Below are positions 23,387 to 31,963 of a stretch of 64,000 nt of DNA, piece after piece. The position numbers and the translations under genes are program-made. This DNA is from Verrucomicrobiia bacterium (lineage in GTDB: Bacteria; Verrucomicrobiota; Verrucomicrobiia; Palsa-1439): NCBI GenBank assembly GCA_035577545.1, contig DATLVI010000034.1, positions 186,001 through 250,000 of the forward strand, written 5' to 3'. Each line of letters opens with the position of its first letter. The stretch's first letter is position 1. The notes under the pieces were generated by a model. It saw nothing but the letters and a program-made list of their open reading frames with translations, had not been told where the DNA came from and made no database searches.

Positions 23387-24841
23387 ATGCCAGAACAAGC
23401 TGACATCGGTCTTATCGGTCTCGCCGTCATGGGCGAGAACATCGTCCTCAACATGGCGAGCAAAGGATTCACGGTCGCCTGCTACAACCGCACCGTGGAA
23501 AAGGTGGATGCATTCGTCGCGGGTCGCGCGAAGGGCCAGCCGATCATCGGCTGCCACAGCATCGAGGAGCTGACAGCCAACTTGAAACATCCGCGTAAGG
23601 TCATGATGCTTGTTAAGGCGGGCAAGGCGGTGGACGATCTTATTGAGCAATTGCTGCCGCACCTCGAAGCGGGGGACATTATCATTGACGGCGGCAACAG
23701 CCATTTCACCGACACGATTCGTCGCTGCCAGTACGTGGAGAGCAAGGGCCTCCTCTATGTCGGCACGGGCGTGTCAGGCGGTGAAGAGGGCGCGTTGAAC
23801 GGGCCTTCACTGATGCCTGGCGGTAGTCCCGCCGCATGGCCGCATATCAAGGGCATCTTCCAGAAGATTTGCGCGAAGACTCCCGAAGGCGAACCATGCT
23901 GCGACTGGGTCGGCGAGAACGGTGCGGGCCATTTCGTCAAAATGGTCCACAACGGCATCGAGTACGGCGACATGCAGTTGATCTCCGAGACTTACGACCT
24001 GATGAAGCGCGGGCTGGGGTTGACCAATGAGGAGATGCACAAGATTTTCGTAGAGTGGAACAAGGGCGTACTCGACAGTTATCTCATCGAGATCACAAGC
24101 AACATCCTGGCGTACAAGGACGAAACTGGCCAGGCGGTAGTCGACGTGATCCTCGACGCGGCGGGCCAGAAGGGCACGGGCAAATGGACGGTCATTAGCG
24201 CGCTCGATGAAGGCATGCCACTGACGTTGATCGGCGAGGCGGTGTTCGCGCGTTGCCTGTCGGCCGTCAAGGAGGAACGGGTCGAAGCGTCGAAACAAAT
24301 CAAGGGGCGCGTGTCGACGTTCAAGGGCGACAAGACGAAATTAGTCAACGACCTGGGCGCGGCACTCTACGCGGCAAAGATCGTCAGTTACGCGCAGGGC
24401 TACCAGCTCATGCGCGCCGCGGCGAAGACGTACAAGTGGAACCTGAATTACGGCGGCGTCGCCCTCATGTGGCGCGGCGGTTGTATCATCCGCTCTGCCT
24501 TTCTCGGCGACATCAAGAAGGCATTCGTTCGCAAGCCCGATCTCGTCAACCTCCTGCTGGACAAGTTTTTCAAGAGCGCCGTCGGCAAGCGACAGACCGC
24601 GTGGCGGCGCGTGTTGGTACAGGCCACGAAACTTGGAATCCCCGCACCGTGCCTCGGTTCCGCGTTGGCGTATTTCGACGGTTACCGTTCGGAGCGGCTG
24701 CCTGCGAACTTATTGCAGGCACAACGCGACTTCTTCGGGGCGCATACCTACGAGCGCTTGGACAAACCGCGGGGGGAGTTCTTGCACACCAACTGGACCG
24801 GACACGGAGGCACGACGACTTCGCGATCGTATAACGCGTAA
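23387..24841 (+). CDS. gnd: 6-phosphogluconate dehydrogenase, decarboxylating
   Basis: This 484-aa enzyme converts 6-phosphogluconate to ribulose 5-phosphate with CO2 release and NADP+ reduction. It has GLIGLAVMGENIVLNM for NADP, VGTGVSGGEEGALNGPSLMP for the substrate, and the catalytic Lys/Asn in GAGHFVKMVHNGIEYGDMQL. The C-terminal part includes the long helical domain and the tail THERL-like segment HTYERLDKPRGEFLHTNWTG. The length is normal. It sits inside the sugar-acid operon. Confidence 0.94.
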   Translation: MPEQADIGLIGLAVMGENIVLNMASKGFTVACYNRTVEKVDAFVAGRAKGQPIIGCHSIEELTANLKHPRKVMMLVKAGKAVDDLIEQLLPHLEAGDIIIDGGNSHFTDTIRRCQYVESKGLLYVGTGVSGGEEGALNGPSLMPGGSPAAWPHIKGIFQKICAKTPEGEPCCDWVGENGAGHFVKMVHNGIEYGDMQLISETYDLMKRGLGLTNEEMHKIFVEWNKGVLDSYLIEITSNILAYKDETGQAVVDVILDAAGQKGTGKWTVISALDEGMPLTLIGEAVFARCLSAVKEERVEASKQIKGRVSTFKGDKTKLVNDLGAALYAAKIVSYAQGYQLMRAAAKTYKWNLNYGGVALMWRGGCIIRSAFLGDIKKAFVRKPDLVNLLLDKFFKSAVGKRQTAWRRVLVQATKLGIPAPCLGSALAYFDGYRSERLPANLLQAQRDFFGAHTYERLDKPRGEFLHTNWTGHGGTTTSRSYNA

Positions 24842-24864
24842 GGGCGGATTTCGCAGAGTAAACC

Positions 24865-25962
24865 ATGGGCGAAACTTATTACGTTGTTCCGGAGGCGGTT
24901 CACAATACGCTGGTCGAGAAAGCGTACCGCCATCGCGGGTATGCCGCGGATGAGGCGGCGGATGCAGCGCGTTTCTGTGCCTCGGCGTCCACGCACGGCA
25001 TCCGCACGCACAACGGCATCAAGGCGCTGCACCTCGATCATCTGTTTGGCAGCGGCGTTGGCGGCTGCGTGCCCGGCGCGAAGATTCGTGAGATCCCGTC
25101 CAAGTTCAAGGCCGCACGCATCTGGGACGCGCAGAAGAAACTTGGCCAGCCTGTTGCCTATCGCGCGATGGAGACCTGTATAAAACTCGCGGACGAGTTC
25201 GGCGTCGGCATCGTTAGCGTCGACAACGCTTTTCATTACCTGTGGGGTGGCGGCTATGTGATGGACGCGGCGCAAAAGGGGTACATCGCGTACACCTGCT
25301 GCACATCGGCGCTCGCCGAAGTCGTACCGTTCGGCGGCAAATTCCCGACTCTCGGGACGAACCCGCATTCGTGGGCGTTCCCGACGACGAAAGCGATTGG
25401 GTTTCCCATCGTCATCGATTGGGCAACGTCGACCGTGGCGATGGGGCGCGTGCAACAGCTTAAACGCGAGGGTAAACCGCTCCCGCCCAACTGCGCCGTC
25501 GACAAGGATGGAAATCCGACCACCGATCCCGACAAGGCAGTCGCACTGCTGCCATTCGGCGCGCACAAAGGTTATGGCCTCGGTTTGATCGACGAATTGT
25601 ACGGCGCATTCGTCGGTGGTTCGCTGCCGACCATTCGCGGGCACTATGAGATGAAGGACGACGAGAAGCACACCCCGGTGTTCTTCTTCCAATGCATTCA
25701 TCCCGACGCGATGAGCGGCGGCGCATTCGCCAAGGGACGCAACCAGGCGGACAACGTCAAGGCCGTCATCCAGGACATCCTCGGGCACGGCAACGAGAAG
25801 TGCATGCTTCCCGGCCAGCCCGAAGCTCAAGCGGCCGAGTTGACGAAGAAGCACGGCGGCCTTCTCTTTTCCAAAGCCGAGGTGGAAGCATTCAATGAGA
25901 TCGCGGAAGAGTGCGGCGAGAAACCGTGGGATATGACTTCGTTTAGGATTGTGATTGTTTGA
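24865..25962 (+). CDS. Ldh_2-family (malate/lactate/ureidoglycolate-type) oxidoreductase
   Basis: This 365-aa NAD(P)-dependent dehydrogenase of the Ldh_2 fold has GTNPHSWAFPT and IDWATSTVAMGRVQ in the cofactor region and PFGAHKGYGLGLIDELYGA near the C-terminus. Family members reduce or oxidise 2-keto or 2-hydroxy acids such as malate, sulfolactate, ureidoglycolate and 2,3-diketo-L-gulonate. The sugar-acid surroundings favour a YiaK-like sugar-acid reductase, but the substrate cannot be read from the sequence. It lies 23 bp after gnd. Confidence 0.82.
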   Translation: MGETYYVVPEAVHNTLVEKAYRHRGYAADEAADAARFCASASTHGIRTHNGIKALHLDHLFGSGVGGCVPGAKIREIPSKFKAARIWDAQKKLGQPVAYRAMETCIKLADEFGVGIVSVDNAFHYLWGGGYVMDAAQKGYIAYTCCTSALAEVVPFGGKFPTLGTNPHSWAFPTTKAIGFPIVIDWATSTVAMGRVQQLKREGKPLPPNCAVDKDGNPTTDPDKAVALLPFGAHKGYGLGLIDELYGAFVGGSLPTIRGHYEMKDDEKHTPVFFFQCIHPDAMSGGAFAKGRNQADNVKAVIQDILGHGNEKCMLPGQPEAQAAELTKKHGGLLFSKAEVEAFNEIAEECGEKPWDMTSFRIVIV

Positions 25963-25975
25963 AAGGACTGCATTG

Positions 25976-27067
25976 ATGCCACTGAAACTTCGTGAGAAAT
26001 ATGCTTTCGACCAACTTTCACTGGGGGAGATCATGCTGCGGCTGGACCCGGGCGAGGGACGCATCCGCACGGCGCGTGAGTTCAAGGCCTGGGAAGGTGG
26101 TGGTGAGTACAATGTCTCCCGCGGACTGCGCAAATGTTTTGGGCTGAAGACGGCGGTGTGCACGGCGTTCGTGGACAACGAAGTCGGTCATCTCATCGAG
26201 GACTTCATTATGCAGGGGGGAGTCGCGACGGACTTTATCCTCTGGAAGCCCGATGACGGCATTGGGCGGTCGGTCCGCAACGGGCTGAACTTTACCGAGC
26301 GCGGGTTCGGCATTCGCGGCGCGGTCGGCGCGCCGGATCGCGGTCACACGGCGGCGAGCCAGCTCAAGCCGGGCGATTTCAATTGGGAGAAGATCTTCGG
26401 CGAACTGGGCGTGCGGTGGTTTCATACGGGCGGTATTTTTGCCGCGTTGAGCGAATCCACCGCGGCGGTGACTGTTGAGGCGGTCAAGGCGGCCAACAAA
26501 CACGGGACGATTGTGAGCTACGATCTGAATTACCGGCCCAGCTTGTGGAAGAGCATTGGCGGACAGGCCAAGGCCCGCGAAGTGAACCGCGAGATCGCCA
26601 ATTATGTGGATGTGATGATCGGCAACGAGGAAGATTTCACCGCGTCTCTTGGTTTCGAGGTGGAAGGTCTCGACCACGATATCAGCAAGATTGAAACGGA
26701 TGCCTTCAAGAAAATGATCGAGAAGGCGGTGGGTGAGTTCAAGAATTTCAAAGTGGCGGCCACGACGCTGCGCAAAGTCATCACCGCGACGAAGAACGAT
26801 TGGAGTGCGATCTGCTGGATGGACGGCAAGTTTTACGAGAGCCGGCAGTATCCCACATTGGAAATCCTCGACCGGGTGGGCGGCGGAGACAGCTTTGCCA
26901 GCGGGTTGATCTACGGCTTCCTGACGACCGGCGACCCGCAAAAGGCCGTGGACTATGGCGCCGCGCATGGCGCGCTGGCGATGACTACACCGGGTGATAC
27001 CTCCATGGCCACGCAGAAAGAAGTGGAAAAGGTCATGGGCGGTGGGAGCGCGCGGGTCCAGCGTTAA
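25976..27067 (+). CDS. PfkB-family sugar kinase, 2-keto-3-deoxygluconate kinase-like
   Basis: This 363-aa ribokinase-fold enzyme has the substrate motif WEGGGEYNVSRGLRKCFG near the N-terminus and the ATP/anion-hole motif DRVGGGDSFASGLIYGF near the C-terminus, with the catalytic Asp in GGGD. It resembles KdgK-type kinases that phosphorylate 2-keto-3-deoxygluconate. I chose the ATG at 25976, 13 bp after the previous stop. The 3' end overlaps the xylulokinase gene by 35 bp in convergent orientation. Confidence 0.8.
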   Translation: MPLKLREKYAFDQLSLGEIMLRLDPGEGRIRTAREFKAWEGGGEYNVSRGLRKCFGLKTAVCTAFVDNEVGHLIEDFIMQGGVATDFILWKPDDGIGRSVRNGLNFTERGFGIRGAVGAPDRGHTAASQLKPGDFNWEKIFGELGVRWFHTGGIFAALSESTAAVTVEAVKAANKHGTIVSYDLNYRPSLWKSIGGQAKAREVNREIANYVDVMIGNEEDFTASLGFEVEGLDHDISKIETDAFKKMIEKAVGEFKNFKVAATTLRKVITATKNDWSAICWMDGKFYESRQYPTLEILDRVGGGDSFASGLIYGFLTTGDPQKAVDYGAAHGALAMTTPGDTSMATQKEVEKVMGGGSARVQR

Positions 27068-28634
27068 GGACGCGGCGCTCGCAGGCAGTGTACTTTTCCA
27101 CCAATTCGTCGTAGATGCGGACCGACTTCGCGATGGGCCTTACCTCGCTGTTCGGGATGGGGTCGGTGAAGGCGGAGACGACTTCCTGCCATTTCGGTTT
27201 CTTCCCGCCGTGTAACAGCCAACCATGGGCAGCGCGGAGCGCGGCCCCGAGGGCAGTGCTTTTGGCGACTTCGATGCGGTGGACGGGGCAGTTGAAGACG
27301 TCGGCCATGATTTGCAGGACGGGAAGATCCACGGAGCCGCCGCCGGTGGCGTAGATGGTTGTTGGATTGATCTTCATCCACGCGGAGTGGATGCGCATGG
27401 ACATCATCTGGGCTTCCACGATAGCGCGGCAGTCCTGGGCGGCGATGTTGCTTTCGTCGAAGTCGAAGCGGTGGACGCCGGGCCGGCTGACGCGCGGAAC
27501 GATCTCCGGTTCGAACCACGGCAACATGATCGCGCCAGCGTTGCCCGGCTTGGTTTTGAGGAGCAATCGGTCGTAGCCTTCCCAATCGAGTCCGTACTGA
27601 TCGCGGATTCTCTCGCGAGCCAGCGAACCGTTCGTGAAACAGATCAACGGGAGATAATCACCCGTCGGTGCGCCGAATACGCTGCCTTCCCCGCGCACAT
27701 CCACGCGACACCGCTTCATCCGGCCGAAATAGGTATAGCTCGTGCCGAGACTGATGGCGACCTTGCCTTCGTGGATGAGGCCAAGACCGACGGCGCTGCA
27801 GGGGTTGTCGCCCGACCAGACCAATGCTTGCGCAGCCGGATTGAGCCCGTACTTTTTTACGAAATAAGGGCTGGCAGTCCCGATGACATTCCACGGTTCA
27901 GCGAGCGGCGGGAGTTTGGACTTCAAGTTTGGCGCGGTGGCTTTAAGCGCTGCGGGTAGCCAAATTTTTTGGTGGATGTCCATCAAGTTCATCCCCGCGC
28001 CATCGCCGTGGTCGATGGGAGCGATCTTACCCGCGAGCAGCGAGGCCATAAACGAACTCACCAATGCGATGCTTGACGTCCGCGCGTAGTTGCCCGGCTC
28101 GGTCTTGTAGAACTTGCGAATCTGCGGCCCAGTGAACCGCTCGAATGTGTCCGAGCCGGTTTGCTGGGCGGTAGTTTTGATCCCGCCGAGTTTTTCGCGG
28201 ATTTCCGCGCACTCGACGTTCGTGGAGGAATCCATCCAGATCGGCGCCGAGGCGCGCGAGAAGATGCCGCGCAAATTCTCTACGAGACCCTTTGCAGGAT
28301 TAAGTTTGGCCAGTGCGACAGCGGCACGGTTGCTGAGATAGACCGAACCGTGTTGCTGTCCGCTTCCACTGACGGCAAGGATTTCGCCGAGTGGCACGCC
28401 GTCCTGCTTCATCTGCGGGAACAACACGTCGAGCGCCTCGGCCCACATTAACGGTGGACTGTGAACAACGAGCGGGTCGTCGTGACGCAGTGTACCGTTC
28501 TGGGTGCCGTAATGCGGCAGAGTTTTGTCGAAGTTCAGCGACCTGTCATAAACGACACGCCGCGTGTCGTAATCGATTACCACTGCGGAAAGACTTTGCG
28601 TGCTCGAGTCGAGTCCAAGAAAGAGCCGGGCCAT
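27033..28634 (-). CDS. FGGY-family carbohydrate kinase, xylulokinase-like
   Basis: This 533-aa kinase begins with the phosphate-1 motif LFLGLDSSTQSLSAVVID, has AVSGSGQQHGSVY (xylulokinase-type substrate segment), the Asp-containing WSGDNP, and ATGGGSVDLPVLQIMADV in the second domain. Xylulokinases phosphorylate D-xylulose to xylulose 5-phosphate. The ATG at 28634 is chosen. It converges on the kinase gene at 25976; with gnd it would feed the pentose phosphate pathway. Confidence 0.87.
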   Translation of the reverse strand: MARLFLGLDSSTQSLSAVVIDYDTRRVVYDRSLNFDKTLPHYGTQNGTLRHDDPLVVHSPPLMWAEALDVLFPQMKQDGVPLGEILAVSGSGQQHGSVYLSNRAAVALAKLNPAKGLVENLRGIFSRASAPIWMDSSTNVECAEIREKLGGIKTTAQQTGSDTFERFTGPQIRKFYKTEPGNYARTSSIALVSSFMASLLAGKIAPIDHGDGAGMNLMDIHQKIWLPAALKATAPNLKSKLPPLAEPWNVIGTASPYFVKKYGLNPAAQALVWSGDNPCSAVGLGLIHEGKVAISLGTSYTYFGRMKRCRVDVRGEGSVFGAPTGDYLPLICFTNGSLARERIRDQYGLDWEGYDRLLLKTKPGNAGAIMLPWFEPEIVPRVSRPGVHRFDFDESNIAAQDCRAIVEAQMMSMRIHSAWMKINPTTIYATGGGSVDLPVLQIMADVFNCPVHRIEVAKSTALGAALRAAHGWLLHGGKKPKWQEVVSAFTDPIPNSEVRPIAKSVRIYDELVEKYTACERRVLNAGPARSHRP

Positions 28635-28674
28635 GAGTGTGTTTGTAACAGGGCGGATTTGCGGCGGCAACTGG

Positions 28675-29904
28675 TTACTTGAACGACAAACTCAATGGCT
28701 TTTGCGCGACTTGAAAGGTCGATTCGAGTTCGAAGCCGTTGGGGGTTTGTCTGTAAGCAAATGGCTGACCGGTAGTGGGGTCGGGATGTGACTGGAGAGC
28801 GTCCGTTCCATTTTGCATGACCGCCAAACCTGCAGCCGCCATTGCGCTCCTGATCTTCATGGCTTGCGTCTTGTCCGTCGCCAATCCGAGGCTGGACACA
28901 AACATCGCGACGATTGGGTTGGTTTTTGCGGCCTCGTCGAGATTGGTCAACCACGCCTGGTACTGTGCATCCGTCAATTCCGATGCTTTGGCGTATTGCG
29001 CCTGCAGTTCGGCGGCCTGACGCATCTGCGCAATGTACTGCGCCAGCCCGGTCGACGATATCTGAGCGGAATCGTTTCCCATCGTCAATTCGCGCGCAGC
29101 TTCTTCGGGTGGCAATGCAGCCAGCCTATCAGCCGTTTCACCAAGGATGTTGGCCTCCTGTTCGAGCGCACGCCGCAGGGCCTCGTCGTAGCTGGCGCCA
29201 TTTAAGAATTCCCCGAGGCGCGGGTCGCCCGCGGTGGCCAACACGCTGGCATGCTCCGCGACCGAGTCGATCACCATCTGTTGCATGGACAGATCAATCA
29301 TGTGGCCAATCAGAGCAGACGACGATGCATTCTGACCGAGCTGTGAAGTGGCCGCCAGATCGGCGACCAATGCCGACGGATCACCCGTTCGGCAGTGGGC
29401 GGCGCTCCAGACCGCCGCACGCGCGAGTTTTCGACAGGGGTCGAGATGGGGGAGCAACGTCTTGAAGGTGATGGGTTGTCCCAGTCCCCAATCGCAGTTC
29501 GTCACCACGGTTGCCTGATGCATCAGCTCGCAGATCGGCAGTATTTTTCCGCAGAGTTCCGCTGCGACCGACGAATCGACATTTGTCCGCCAATTATCGA
29601 GCAGACTTTTCTGCTCTTGGGAGAGCGCGTCGTAGATAGCGGACGCCCGCCCGTAAATCAGGGCGGCGTTCATTGCGATCACCGGCGATCGGGTGACGCG
29701 GTTGGTGGGAGCTTCAGGCGGCTCGGCGTTGTCGGGCGCGAAGAAGGGAGCGTGCGGCGAAACGGTTATGGCCCGGATTGGCGGCAGGTCTGGTGCTGGA
29801 GGCGGAGTTTTGCGCAGGGCAAACCAAGCAATGACCAGCAGTAGCGCGAGACCACAAAGTCCAGGCACTACATACCGGGCCATTCTGCTTTGGGACTGTT
29901 TCAT
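28675..29904 (-). CDS. Membrane-anchored periplasmic protein, unknown
   Basis: This 409-aa protein has one N-terminal membrane helix (YVVPGLCGLALLLVIAWFAL), then a proline-rich linker (KTPPPAPDLPP) and a long, mostly helical soluble region (e.g. YDEALRRALEQEANILGETADRLA). The pattern resembles uncharacterised envelope proteins of Planctomycetes and Verrucomicrobia. No catalytic motif is visible. It lies 40 bp upstream of the xylulokinase gene on the same strand, so they may be cotranscribed, but no functional link is evident. Confidence 0.65.
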   Translation of the reverse strand: MKQSQSRMARYVVPGLCGLALLLVIAWFALRKTPPPAPDLPPIRAITVSPHAPFFAPDNAEPPEAPTNRVTRSPVIAMNAALIYGRASAIYDALSQEQKSLLDNWRTNVDSSVAAELCGKILPICELMHQATVVTNCDWGLGQPITFKTLLPHLDPCRKLARAAVWSAAHCRTGDPSALVADLAATSQLGQNASSSALIGHMIDLSMQQMVIDSVAEHASVLATAGDPRLGEFLNGASYDEALRRALEQEANILGETADRLAALPPEEAARELTMGNDSAQISSTGLAQYIAQMRQAAELQAQYAKASELTDAQYQAWLTNLDEAAKTNPIVAMFVSSLGLATDKTQAMKIRSAMAAAGLAVMQNGTDALQSHPDPTTGQPFAYRQTPNGFELESTFQVAQKPLSLSFK

Positions 29905-30078
29905 TCGACCTGAATTTCGACACTCATCGTAACAGACCTCCCGGTGCCAGCAAGCTGTTTGGTCTAAGGGACCTCACACTGCCACCCCTCCCCCATGAAC
30001 GGGCCAGTTCTACGCCGTTGGCGGTACTGGGAAAGAGTCCACCAGGAGAATGGGGAACGGGAGGATGAGACAAACGGA

Positions 30079-30107
30079 TTGCCACATTCTTGGGTGTCTG
30101 GTATGTT
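30079..30107 (+). promoter_or_regulatory. Promoter of the truncated tRNA gene
   Basis: TTGCCA (30079-30084) and TATGTT (30102-30107) are 17 bp apart. The inferred transcription start is a few bases before the tRNA-like sequence at 30125, so the fragment is probably still transcribed. Confidence 0.5.
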
Positions 30108-30124
30108 CTCGGCGCACTTGATGC

Positions 30125-30166
30125 GGAGGGGTGGCTGAGTGGTCTAAAGCGGCGGTTTGCCAAACC
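30125..30166 (+). pseudogene. 5' half of a tRNA-Ser-like gene (truncated in the anticodon stem)
   Basis: The sequence begins GGAGGGGTGGCTGAGTGG, with acceptor 5' strand GGAGGGG, positions 8-9 TG and the D-arm GCT...AGC, then GCGGT-TTGCCAA-ACC as anticodon stem-loop. This is the typical start of a bacterial tRNA-Ser(GCU) (loop TTGCTAA), but position 36 is C. The match stops after three bases of the 3' anticodon stem; no variable arm, T-arm or acceptor 3' strand follows. It may be one border of an insertion or rearrangement. Confidence 0.65.
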
Positions 30167-30582
30167 AAAAGAAGCACTTCCTCAGCTTTCGCGATTTCGT
30201 CAAGAAAGTGTTAAAAATGCATGCCCGCTTGCATGATATTCATTTCTCATAGTTGGCACCAAGACGCAAGGAATTGCACTGAAAGGCGATTGGTTTGCCA
30301 TTTTTCGCCAATCGAAATCCGCCGATTGCGCCTTTGCGTTTTGATCTGTGCGAAGTTGTGGACTTCCTCTGTCTGATCGTATCCCTGGCGTAGATTGGTG
30401 AAACGTAGCGGGCGTTCGAATAGTTCGGTTTGGTACGTCGTTGCAGACGTCGAAGACACGGTCATACAAGCAGGATAACCAACACACTTCAGATCCCTAT
30501 CTGATTTTGAAAACTCTGTATTTTGAACGGTGATTCTGGGTCGTCGAACCTCACGGTATTCTTACCGGACTCAGAAGAAAGG

Positions 30583-31830
30583 CTAGGTCCTTTCCTGGGC
30601 ATCGAGGAGGCCGCGGGCTTCCGCACACGCTCCGGTGTTTAGCAGTTGCGAGATGCGATCCAACTCTACCGTCGGGGCGTTCCCTTTCTTGCGAAGCGCG
30701 TAGAGGCGAGCGGGAAGCCGCAGGTCTTCGGCTGTGAATGCGAAACTTTGACCCAACTCTTTGCGCCGTGCTTGCTGGATAATCTCCAGGAAGGTGTACC
30801 CAAACTCGTGGGTCGGCTCGAGCATTGTGCCTTCGCCGTAGTCGTTCCAGGTGACCAACTGAATGAGGGGCCACGGACCGTCCATGTCCACTTCCAGAGT
30901 TTCCTGCAGCGTTTTGCCGCCGCGATAATCGAGACGCGGTTGGTGCTGCGCGTAGACGTCATCGAAGCCGGGGTAGGCTGAGACGATGACCTCGTCGCGG
31001 TTCGTGGAAAAATACGTGAAGACCTCCCGGATGCGTCTCCGGATTGTCGCTTCGTCTGCTGACGGAACCTGCCATGGATCCCAGTGAATCCACGTGAAGC
31101 CGCCATCTCCTCCGGCTTTCTTCCAAAGATGATGCAAGGCGTAGAACGACGGTCGGGTTGGAATGGTCTTGAACGCGGCGTCCCACACGGCCCTGTCGGT
31201 GAGGTAGATCGGCCCGAAGTTCAGGAACAGCGGCCGGCCGCGATATTGGAGATACTGCGGTTTCGTTAACCATTCCTTCTGCAGCCACAGAATCTGCCGG
31301 GCGAGTTCGTTGGTGATTTGATCGGGCCCAATCTTCTTCAACTCGACCATGGATTGGATCGAGCGATCTTCATAGCAGACCGCAAACTTCATCCCGAGTT
31401 TTCCGCAGGCGTCAAACAGCGCGCGGGCGGCTTTGTGGATAGCCGGATAGTCGTACGTGTCGCTGGTGCCGTACCAGTCGGGAATCACGCCATCGATTCC
31501 CGCCAACTTCATTTGCAGGAGATGACATTCCAAAAGGTCCGGGTCACTCGAATCGTACAGGCCGATCAGCGGATGATAATTCGACCAGATATCCGGCAAA
31601 CCGTTGGTGGTGGTTTGGTCGGGGTGATGCTTCGTTTCATAACCGGTCCAATGCCCGCCCCATTCTCCGCTGATCGCGGGCGTCGTGTACCAGGGCATGT
31701 AGTGTGCCATCAGGATTTTTTTGCCGCTCTCCGGGGCGGGTGTGGGTTGTGGCCGCTGGCCGCAAGACGTGAATGCCAACCCGGCAACGACGACGGCCAA
31801 CCACCGCATGTGTTCCATCCGGCAATTCAT
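30583..31830 (-). CDS. GH71/GH99-like glycoside hydrolase, lipoprotein (candidate alpha-1,3-glucanase)
   Basis: This 415-aa protein has a lipoprotein signal (RWLAVVVAGLAFTSC, lipobox FTSC). The catalytic domain starts ILMAHYMPWYTTP with GEWGGHWTGYE, the pattern of GH71/99-like proteins. LAGIDGVIPDWYG and LVTWNDYGEGTMLEPTHEFG are further family-like segments with candidate acidic residues. GH71 enzymes hydrolyse alpha-1,3-glucan and GH99 act on alpha-mannosides; the neighbouring GH87 and GH65 genes favour alpha-1,3-glucan. An AAGGAG site lies 10 nt before the chosen ATG at 31830. A palindromic operator lies 93 bp upstream. Confidence 0.78.
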   Translation of the reverse strand: MNCRMEHMRWLAVVVAGLAFTSCGQRPQPTPAPESGKKILMAHYMPWYTTPAISGEWGGHWTGYETKHHPDQTTTNGLPDIWSNYHPLIGLYDSSDPDLLECHLLQMKLAGIDGVIPDWYGTSDTYDYPAIHKAARALFDACGKLGMKFAVCYEDRSIQSMVELKKIGPDQITNELARQILWLQKEWLTKPQYLQYRGRPLFLNFGPIYLTDRAVWDAAFKTIPTRPSFYALHHLWKKAGGDGGFTWIHWDPWQVPSADEATIRRRIREVFTYFSTNRDEVIVSAYPGFDDVYAQHQPRLDYRGGKTLQETLEVDMDGPWPLIQLVTWNDYGEGTMLEPTHEFGYTFLEIIQQARRKELGQSFAFTAEDLRLPARLYALRKKGNAPTVELDRISQLLNTGACAEARGLLDAQERT

Positions 31831-31922
31831 GAATACATGTCTCCTTACAGCCTGCCAGTTTGGGGAATTCACTCTTGATTTGAGGCTATCAAGTGGCGCG
31901 GTGGCGACAACGGCCGCGGGAA

Positions 31923-31934
31923 ATTTACGTAAAG
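31923..31934. promoter_or_regulatory. LacI-type operator, site A (GH71-like gene)
   Basis: ATTTACGTAAAG contains the perfect 10-bp palindrome TTTACGTAAA shared by six sites between 31.9 and 46.7 kb. It lies between the regulator gene and the downstream GH71-like gene. Confidence 0.7.
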
Positions 31935-31963
31935 TGGCCTTCAAGAAGTCCCGACCACGCAGG

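Larger units (their letters stand above)
29905..30582. other. Gene-poor stretch containing a truncated tRNA gene
   Basis: The only recognisable item is the 5' half of a tRNA-Ser-like gene with its promoter (30079-30166). Downstream, a minus-strand frame of 72 aa at 30247-30465 (MTVSSTSATTYQTELFERPL) has a fairly protein-like composition but no ribosome-binding site or known motif; I do not call it. The stretch marks the border between the metabolic part and the glucan locus. Confidence 0.5.

Noticed and set aside
30200-30487. Two overlapping minus-strand frames (95 and 72 aa) after the truncated tRNA
   Set aside because: No known motif, no ribosome-binding site; not enough to call a gene.
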